Source: Cardiocondyla obscurior (lineage: Eukaryota > Arthropoda > Insecta > Hymenoptera > Formicidae). Taken from it: a stretch of DNA of 64,000 bases. The notes beneath the pieces were generated by a model. It was given only the letters and a program-made list of their open reading frames with translations, searched no databases and was not told the DNA's origin. Both the position numbers and the translations under genes were made by a program. Shown in pieces: positions 37,462 to 46,700 of this stretch. The stretch covers positions 2,604,001-2,668,000 of the forward strand of contig NC_091880.1 in the NCBI RefSeq assembly GCF_019399895.1. Reading direction: 5' to 3'. Positions within the stretch are counted from its first letter, which is position 1. Each line of letters opens with the position of its first letter.

Positions 37462-39762
37462 CAAGAAATATAATTAAACTGACAGGACTTCTATATCAAA
37501 TTTTTTTTTTCCGGCTTTCTATGATGTGCATTTCGGATGAGTATAATATAGCTCTTTTATTAACGCCGCAGAATTGTCAATTGCTTCAACTATTCCTTCT
37601 CTCGTTGCCTCCTTGCTACCCTAAATTATATTTTATGCACAGACATAATTCAAGTCGAATTTTCTTCTCTCTTCCCGTCCATTATTCTTCAACAACTTCT
37701 TTCCTTCAGCCCTTTTTTAATTAAAATTACGCGAAATTCAACGTGGCACAGCTCTCTATCTTCACGCTGCCGAAAAAAAAAAATTGATGGACATGTCCGG
37801 AAATATATACGTTCGTTTTCACAGGTGATCCTACTTTGTAATAAATATAAATTATATATTTATATCTCTTCCTGAATACTTGTACGCACGTATTATGCGT
37901 GCACGATGACCGACATCCGGAGAAGCGGCGAGTGGCGCGAGTCATCGCTCTTTGTCACGGTAGGACTCAGCAAAACGAGAAAGAACCGCGTTCATGGTGA
38001 GATACGGTGTTTACAAGTGCGAAGGCACAGCCGCAGTGATTTACTCTCTTACAATTATACCGAAACGCCACGTTGGGATGAGCAAAAAATATAATATGCG
38101 TACATATCGGTACACGCTCGCTGTCCGTCCGCCGTTATCCGAGCGACTTTTTCAGGACCGGTCTCGTCGGCTTTTAGGAATAGGCGTGATGGAGAGAATT
38201 TTTTGAAAGGGGAGAAAACGTGAAAATTTTGTAACATTAAATTTAATATTAAGAAATTATTTAAAGAAAATGTTTCCTTTTTTTCCCCGTAAAACCGTTC
38301 GAATATAAATTAAGACCGTCTTAAAAGTCAACTATCAGCTTGCTGTCGACTAATCTCGTCTGTATCCCGTTTATAATTGCAAGATAGGAAAGAGATTCGA
38401 TCCAATCCATTCGCGGAGGCGCTAATCAACCTGCCGACACGACCGGTCTTGTCAGGTGTTACGCTCAACGGTGGTTCTCGCTCGCCTTGCAATTTAAACG
38501 TAATCGTGGTAAAAAGATAAGGACTTAAACGGTAAAACGCGTCGCTTCCTACAACGCTAAGATAACTCCGGCTCACACGTGTCTCGCGTTCTTATCAGGG
38601 AGCGGCGAAAACGCAGGACCGCCCTGGTGTTTCTCGCAAGTCGCACGCTGCCTTTGCCATGCTTATACAATAAAAAAAAAAACGAACAATTTTTCGCGAC
38701 TCGTTACGTAGAACAATCGATTAAAGGAACGCTCAAAAATCAACGGAAGGATTCCGCCAAACGGTCAAGGGAAAGAAAGAGAGATAGAGATGACATTCGC
38801 ATGTAAGAGTCGATAACAACTTGCACGTCGAACTCTTCACATTTTAGATATTTTTCCTCGCTCTCTTTCTTTCCTATCTTTCACCGATTTATTGCTTAAC
38901 ACTGACAATCATCTTACTTGCCGCATTTACAAAAATAGTAGGAAACGAATGTGTGAGGTCTCGCAAGCTTATGTTACCCGTTCTCTTTAAGAATTGTTCG
39001 TAATCGGTGACTGAGCCATGAGACTGTGCAAGTTTTCTCGTCTTTTTGTTGAATCACCAAAATGCACGAAGGGGAAATTACAAAAGTCACTCGAGAAGGA
39101 TTATAATGAAACGTTCGTTACACCTGCTGTGCGATAACTCGAGCCCTCTTTTCAGATAAGAATTTGAGACGGATGTTCATTGAGGGAACAGCACACATCG
39201 TCGATCGCGGTCGAGTCAACCCGGCGAACTTAAAAATAGTCACAGGTCTATAAAAGTAATACAGTAAATGCTACAATAACAATCTCTAACGCAGGTATTC
39301 ACCGGGAATTTTTGTACAAACGTGCGACGCCGAACAGGTGTATCGAATACATTCGCAAGCGAAGCGCAAACTAACAGAACAAGGTGGCAAATAAACGCGA
39401 CGTGTAATCGTTCGCTCGATTGTTTCTTTTTCTCGTGACTTTTGGCTCGCCGAATTATATTCAACGAGAGATAAGTCTCGTCGAACGTAACACTGTCGCA
39501 TTCTCATTTCTCTTCTCTTTCTACGGCCTCCTCTACATTCCTTCCCCCGGTTCATCGCGCGTAGAGATACTTGGTGGATCACATGAATTTGAACGCCTAC
39601 GAGATGTATGGTGCCGCGAAATGTCGGACGATACTTGATGGCGATTCCGCGTTCGACGGCCGACGAGTTCCTTCACCGCTGTATCTCTTCGCCCCTACCG
39701 TCGTTATTATCTTAAAGAGATGCGTGAACTGCTTTTCTGCTTAATAGGTACAATTATGCTTC

Positions 39763-39783
39763 TTTTTTTTTTTTTTTTTTTTT
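39763..39783 (+). repeat. Poly-T tract of 21 bases
   Basis: T run in the spacer between the convergent genes. On the minus strand it is a poly-A run, possibly within the encore-like 3' UTR. Confidence 0.9.
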
Positions 39784-40737
39784 CTTTAACTCACTACAAC
39801 GACATTAGGTACAGTTAAATACTATGGTTGTGCGCCCATCTCTTTACGAATCGAAATCTTGGTACCTGTAGCTTTTTCTTTCGCTTCTTAGTTTATAACA
39901 GGAATAAAACTGTTGTCACTTTCTCATAAAGAAAAAGTAGCCGCGTCAACGGAATAAATAGACACAAACTCGCATATGTGTGGATTCGTACGTTCTTTCT
40001 CGTTTCAACGTCATAAAAAGATAGGCACACCTTCACCTACGTTTCTGAAGTACAATCACCGTAAGCGAAGCTTCTGGATGGATTTCCACTTGGTTTTTTT
40101 TTTCTTTTGTATGTGTCGCAGAGCAACGCGGGCATTCCTCACGATCACGATCTACACTATAAGAGATAACGATTAAAAGTTTCGATTGCTACTCTTTTTT
40201 TTTTATTTTATATTTTTTTTAAATGACTATTCTATTTTTATTTTGCGAAAGTGCGAATTAATTCGCGTTCTCTTAAATTAAAACGTTGTACCGCGCAATA
40301 ATAATCTAATCGCGCGAAAGCTGCCCGCGCTGATCAGCCTAGTTTTCACAGACGGAGACGTTATTAATTACCGCGACCGCGTGTCACCATCACCCCTATA
40401 GGTGTAATACATATGTATCGCATATACATATATATCGCATATGTCTCTATTTCGTTGGAACGAGTGTGCGAGAAAAATAACATCTGTCGTGTGCTATATA
40501 TCTATTTAACTATAATATATATATGTATGTACACTGAAAAGCAGATACGGCAAATGTCATATCTGCTCTCCAGTGTACGTATGTGTATGTACATAAATGC
40601 ATCTGAAGCTTGTCTTATATATTTTATACATATATAATGTTAATGTGTTTTTAATTATATGTAAGTAATATTAATTTATATTTTATTATATACATATGTT
40701 TTATAACGCAATGTATTATACACATATGTACATAATA

Positions 40738-40772
40738 GATATTATATATATATATATTATATATATATAAAA
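40738..40772. repeat. TA microsatellite
   Basis: Alternating TA with TATTATA interruptions, within a wider AT-rich zone (about 40400-40860) that also has TATG/CATA and CACA-type tracts. Confidence 0.85.
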
Positions 40773-41382
40773 TATCACATATGCAACAGGTGTACTTTAT
40801 GTACATCCAACATACAGCAACCACACACTTCACACATACGCACAAAACGCATACACACACACGTGAAAATTAAAAAGAGATGAGTCCGCGAAGTTTATGA
40901 AGTGTGCTCGCATACTGGAAGACGAATCATAGACATATAAAAGAAAAACTTAACGTACTTCGTATTTTCGAGACTAAAGAGTGATTTGCAAACAAACGAA
41001 ATTGCCAACAGTGATTCATGATTAATCGCAGAATTAATTTGTTGCCGCAAAAATAAAAGTACGATAGTTCCGAATCCCGTTTCTTTTTAAATACAAAGCG
41101 CGGATGGCAAATTTTCAAGCTGTGATGGCTTCACGCTACTTAACTACTGAAACTAGACATAAAGATTATGTACTGAATACGTTTACATATTTATTTTGTC
41201 ACTGGTCACTCACCGATGTAATCGTGAATTATGATTGAGATTAGAGATATATTTAGATGAATGTTGTAGAATGTCGTGAAAGTGTATGATGTTTAATTTC
41301 ACATCTTTTCGAATAATCATCGTTCTCTCGTAAAGTCAATATACAGCATTTTGTAAAACACAATAAAAGTTTTTAAGATACA

Positions 41383-41427
41383 AGAAAGAGAGTGAAAGAG
41401 AGAGAAAGAGAGAGAGAAAGAGAGAGT
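41383..41427 (+). repeat. GA-rich simple repeat
   Basis: Imperfect GAGA/GAAAGAGA tract. It lies in the presumed 3' UTR or spacer downstream of the encore-like gene, where its transcript would read CU-rich. Confidence 0.85.
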
Positions 41428-42516
41428 ATACGCTTGTAGAAATTATATGTAAATTCTTTTTGCGAAGAGTGTAAGAATATCTCGTTATTCACGTACAATA
41501 AATACGTGTTAGAGGAAAGCGTAAGGGCTGGCATCGTCAACGCGCGGCCAACTTTTAGAATTTTCATAGATATCACGCTGAGGTAGCAGACAACACGTTC
41601 AAAAAATGGACTCTGAATGGGCAGCAACGTTAACACAACATTTCGTTGACCGATGCGATGGCAGCTAGTGTATCAAAATCAGCAAGTAAGATAAACAATA
41701 AAATATCCTTTTTGGATTGCCACTATACGTTAAGCCGAAAAACTCGTGCGCCTTGTAAACGTACTCAGTAAAATGTTTTTTTTTTTGCTTTTTTTCGTTT
41801 TTTTTCCCGTATATTAGTTTAATCATAGTGTCTTCCCGGCGGTCAAAAATCATTATCGGGAAATTCGTGTGCTTATATCTGATATCTTAATAGTAATCCT
41901 TAAAAGTAAATCTCACATTTATATAGTATCTGTAAAACCGCAGTTAAAATATCTTCAAGTATAATGTATATATATACTGTATATATATGCTCATACATAT
42001 ACATATATATACATACAATATTATAATAGTAATTAAAATTTTGTCCAATAACTCTATTCGGTGCACCACTGATTCGCTCGTTTCTTATGTCTGGGCACAT
42101 ACTCGTGATCACGTTTTGTTCTTTTTTCCCTCGTCTCGCGCCTTTACATTGTCATGGTAAATCAGTTGTACTGTGAATTCAGTGTTAGTCTTTCGAGGGT
42201 TAAATTTTGTCTTTCGCGTTATTCCCCCCCCCCTCCCTCGCCCCTGTTTGCTCGAAGAAAATAAAAAACAATTCGCGTAGCAGTATGCCTAGTCTTTTTT
42301 CTTTTTTCACTCGAAATGTTCGTGCACGCGTATGTTCTTTTAACAACGTCTCTCTTGCTTCTCTTTAAATATACATTCAGGATAATAATTAATATGGCAT
42401 GTTAGGAATACGTGTCTCTCTCAACAGTAAAGTAAGCTGCCAATTTCTGATGGCTATTCATGTAATCGGAATAGCGACTTGCACTATCAGTGACGTTATC
42501 CTGCCGATTCGTTTGC

Positions 42517-42563
42517 TCAAAATGGTACCTGATTCCGACGGGTGATGGTCACCTTCACCGTTC
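42517..42563 (-). CDS. enc: Proposed alternative last exon of the encore-like gene
   Basis: On the minus strand a pyrimidine-rich acceptor (ATCTCTTTTCAG) is followed by two bases that complete the glycine codon left by the internal donor at 43658-43657, then TVKVTITRRNQVPF and TGA. The tail is compact and basic, and both splice sites look better than chance, so I suspect this is the conserved C-terminus and the GMKN stop is read-through into the intron. I cannot verify this without transcripts or orthologues. Confidence 0.45.
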
Positions 42564-43644
42564 CTGAAAAGAGATCAGTCTTCTTTTAAAATGGAATAAA
42601 AATCCTTACTAACGCTTCTTGATATGTAACACGAGTGAGTTAGCTTGATGCAAATAAATGGATGTTATTAAAAGCAAAGTATATACAGAAAGAATATACT
42701 TCAACTGTAATTAATTAAACAAAGCTTTACATACGAAAGGAAAATGTTTCCTAAAAATAGCAGCCATACAGGGTTATAGCCGACGTGAGAAAAAGTAAGA
42801 ACGTGTTGTTCAACGTCAACTTGACAAAGTCGGTAAATAATATTATCTGTATCTTGTCGATTTGAGTGCGATAATAAGCATAAAAAATGTACGATAAGTG
42901 TAGTGTAAAAAAAAAAATTAGATTAGGTGCGCAAAGAACACATTCGATGTCGTCATGACGAAATATCTACAAGAAAACATTTTTAAATCGTTTCTTCTCA
43001 ATTCTCAAGTGAATAGCATTGCGATGTGTTCTTTCCACAAGGAAAAATCATTAACATTACATGAGAATTAAATAAAAACAATTCTAAAACGCTTTCTTAT
43101 CGGTTAAAAATATTATCCCGTGCGCGTTGCTGTTTAAGCGTACGGTGCAATAATAAAATACATGTGCAATGAAAAGATATCTTTCCTACTTTCTTCCGTA
43201 AAAAAAAGCTTTCAGCTTTTCGCGCAGCCTTTAAATCAATTTCTACTCTTTGGCAAAATACTACTCATAAAAATAAGCTCGAGAGATGTTTGGGACTTAA
43301 AAATATATAGAAGTAGGAATCGCTTTCCAGCACGTTATTGTACAAAATCGAAAAAACGACAAATACCAATAAAGATGAATCAACGCACGTGAAGAAGCCT
43401 CTAATCGTATAAAAAAACACTGTGTTCTGTGTAGTATTTTATACTTAAATTCTGTACCTTATATCATATTGTCTTCCACAGGTTTCGCTTTTAAAGGGAG
43501 ACAAGAATGTGTCAAAATCGTGTTACATTTTATCTTTCGTAAGCAAAATAAAAGCAGAAAATAACTGAACCTTAAGCGACGTACTAAACGCGAACATGGA
43601 ATTTTTTTCTTTTCTTTTCTCTCTCGCTCTTTTTATGAATTTTG

Positions 43645-43762
43645 TTAATTTTTCATACCTTCTCTGATGTCCTTGGGTACGTTTGATGAGAGCGATGACA
43701 TGGAAGGTGCCTGATAAAAATTGGGTCGTGCGCCGCTCGGTGGTAAAGATGTTACTTTGGAC
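43645..43762 (-). CDS. enc: encore-like exon 14 (terminal exon, short-tail version)
   Basis: The acceptor is TTATTTAG. The exon reads SKVTSLPPSGARPNFYQAPS, MSSLSSNVPKDIREGMKN and a TAA stop. A good internal donor (AGAAG|GTATGA) after 43659 would remove the last three residues and the stop and splice to 42563, so the coding part could end at 43659 instead. Confidence 0.75.
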
Positions 43763-46700
43763 CTAAATAAATTGTACAAACGGGTAAAATTAATAAAAAA
43801 ACGAATAATAACGTTTAATAAGAATAAAAATAGGCACCGAGCTCTACCTCTGTTTGCGAATTTTCTGATTTCTGCTGTCAAAGGATGTCGGCGTGCCGGC
43901 TCCCGAGGCGTTAGACGAAGGCGGCCTGTACGGCCGCGGGCAGCCTTGAACAACAGGCGGTGATGATATTGGCGCATACTGCAACCGGGGGTTGGATGGT
44001 ACGCCTGGGTGCATCAATCTCATGTCCCCTATAGCGTTTAAGAATATTAAACAGCAAATTTAACAAATGTACGCTACATTTAGAAACATTACCTTGCACG
44101 ATATGGACACCCTGATACATTGGCAGTGGGTAACGTGGCTGAGATTGTGCGTTTCGGTCTCCGCTCCCACCTCCAAAGAGTTCGTGCGCCGGAGTTGGAG
44201 ACCGACTGGTTCTTTGAGAGTTACCTGGCGTTGTCGCCCGCACGTTAGGAACGACCTGTTTTAAAATAATATTATCTATTATCTCGCGGCAAATAATTAA
44301 TAAATAATTTCTCAACTATTTTATTCTCACAGGAACGTTTTGTCTAAAGACAAGATTGGGCACCAACGTGGGCGTCATGTATGCGCTGGGAGGCGCTGGG
44401 GACGTGCCATTGTGAGTGACCTGATGTCCAAACGTTCCACCGGTCACCATTGTTGAAGCTGCATAGCTACTCGAATTGACGTACATCAACGGCATACCAG
44501 GTATCTAAATTATGTAATATACGCATTAACGTTTTAAAATTATATAATTTTATGCATTGACATGACTTTTTGATATTTATAAATTAAATTTCAAATAAAA
44601 ATTAATAATTACCTGACTAGATGTCGGCGTGTTCGGTGGTGTGGGTACCCTGTACACCACAGGTGGCGGCTGTATTGGCGGTTGACCTGGCGGATAATAC
44701 GTAGGAACCATTTGGACTGGAGGTTGATACGTATAATCGCCAGGCGTCGAAGTCACTGCCGGCACCGAATTGTAAGGAACCGGATAACTGCTGACGTAAT
44801 TAGCTACAACACATAACGTTAATTATAAATATTACAAAAAGAAATAAAAAAGCAAATGGAAATGCGACATTTGACATAACTTACAATTTGCTTGGCTCGG
44901 AGGCGTCATTGTTTGCGCGTTGAAAGAGTAATTCGTTGAAAACCTTTGCTGCTGCCTGTCCCCTGGATTCTGACCGACGGAGATTGCCGTTCCAGGCGGA
45001 GGTACGTAGTACATGGTCTGTTGAGGCTAAAAAAATTCATTTTTCACCAAATAGAAATATAGCAGCGATCGAAGGGCGATTCAAACGATATATTTTTTTT
45101 TTCGTACCTGTATTTGATTCGGTGGTGGCTGCCAATAATTCGGTTGTATTGACTGTACATTCTGTACAGACTGATTCGCGGATGGCGGCGGTGGCGGATA
45201 CGTAGAATGCGGAGGCGTAGGATGATTGTCTCCGCTGCCGCGTTGATCGTAAATGTTCATTCCCAAGAAATATCCGGACAACTCGGCCATATCCTAAATC
45301 GTAAAATTATAATTTAATTTTCTAAAAAATAATCGTAAAAAACTTATATATATACATTTTTTAATTTTATAATTATAATTTTTGTATTACAATAAATTAT
45401 TTGTACATATTTAATTGCAAATTTACGTACTCCTGATTGTGCTATTGGTCCTTGATGCATAGGTACCGCGTAATTAGTGTAGACGTGATTCTGATTAAAA
45501 ACAACGTCCCCCTGACCGCCGCTATTTTGCACGCTCGGTTGACCCTGATGAGTCGGATGAGGCGCCATCATCACAGCCGGTTGCCCCATGGGAGGCGGAT
45601 AGACACCCTGATTATACGGTTCTGAGGTAGGTACATAGGTCGCGTACGGTTGTTGAGCTGTTTGGTTAGTATGACTAAACATCGGTAGTGTCGTTGACGT
45701 TTTGACTAGACTTTGCTGCTGTAGCTGCGGCTGCGTCTGCTGTTGTTGCTGTGACTGCGGCTGCAATTGAGGCTGCAATTGCGGCTGCGGTTGATGTTGT
45801 GGAATGGGTGGGTTCTGCAAAGTAGAAGAAGGCGGCACAGGCGGAGGAGGTGGTGGTGGAGTAAACGGCAAGCTCGGCGACGTCGCCGTGTTCGTTACTT
45901 GAGCCCCGGAAATCGTCCCCGTGAGGTTCATTCTCGACTGCGGCGATCTCTGCTTTCTACCATCATTCCTATAATTGCCATTTGTCGTTCTAGGCGACTC
46001 GGAAGGCAATTCTGTGTGATGTTGATGATGATGTTGCTGCTGCTGCTGCTGCTGTTTGTTAGCAGGTGGTGCAACGTTATTCTCGTTCTCCATAGCAAAG
46101 AATTTTGGCGGATTATCCGGGTCATAGCGATAAATTGTGCCGTCTGGGTTCGTATATGGCTGATTGGTTTGCGGGTTTATTATTATGCTGCCAGGTGGCA
46201 CACTAGATAAACTAGTGACTGCCCACATGACCGTTTGGCCACCACCCGACTCTGGTGAGACTAAATCCTGACTAGATACTTGAGTATGACTACACGTCAC
46301 GGGGGAAGGTGACGGAGATGGCGATATCGTAGCGTCACTGCGTTGGCTCTGCGATTTGTAACCACTACTCGAGCGGCTTGGGCTCAAGCGTGAACACATA
46401 CTCGCTCCCGAATCTGCAACACATTTGTCACATATTAATAAAACGAACAAAGCACACAAAAGCAATGATAATGTAACATAATATCACTATGCAGTTTTGT
46501 TGCATTAAAATCTTTATCGCAATCTTGTACATAATTATAAATAATTACCTTGCTTCATAAGACGAGCCCCCGCACTGTGTGTGGACGTAACACTATCTCC
46601 TCGCGACAGCATGCCTTTGGTATATCCACCGAAACTGTATGACTTAGAAACGGACGGGCGCAACACCCCGCCGCGGAACGAATCTCTTCCATCAAAAGAT

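Larger units (their letters stand above)
34540..42516. other. Convergent region between the two stop codons (3' UTRs and spacer)
   Basis: This AT-rich stretch has no supportable coding exon. It should hold the 3' UTR of the ZP gene on its left and that of the encore-like gene on its right. Plus-strand AATAAA boxes lie at 36015, 36717 and 37176. Minus-strand AATAAA (TTTATT on the plus strand) occurs in several places, for example 41190-41195. Long TA tracts (37391-37461, 40738-40772), a GA tract (41383-41427) and a 21-base T run (39763-39783) are present. The UTR ends cannot be fixed from sequence alone. Confidence 0.6.

Noticed and set aside
45767..46210. 147-codon plus-strand frame with Arg/Leu runs
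   Set aside because: It is the antisense shadow of the Pro/Gln-rich encore-like exon.
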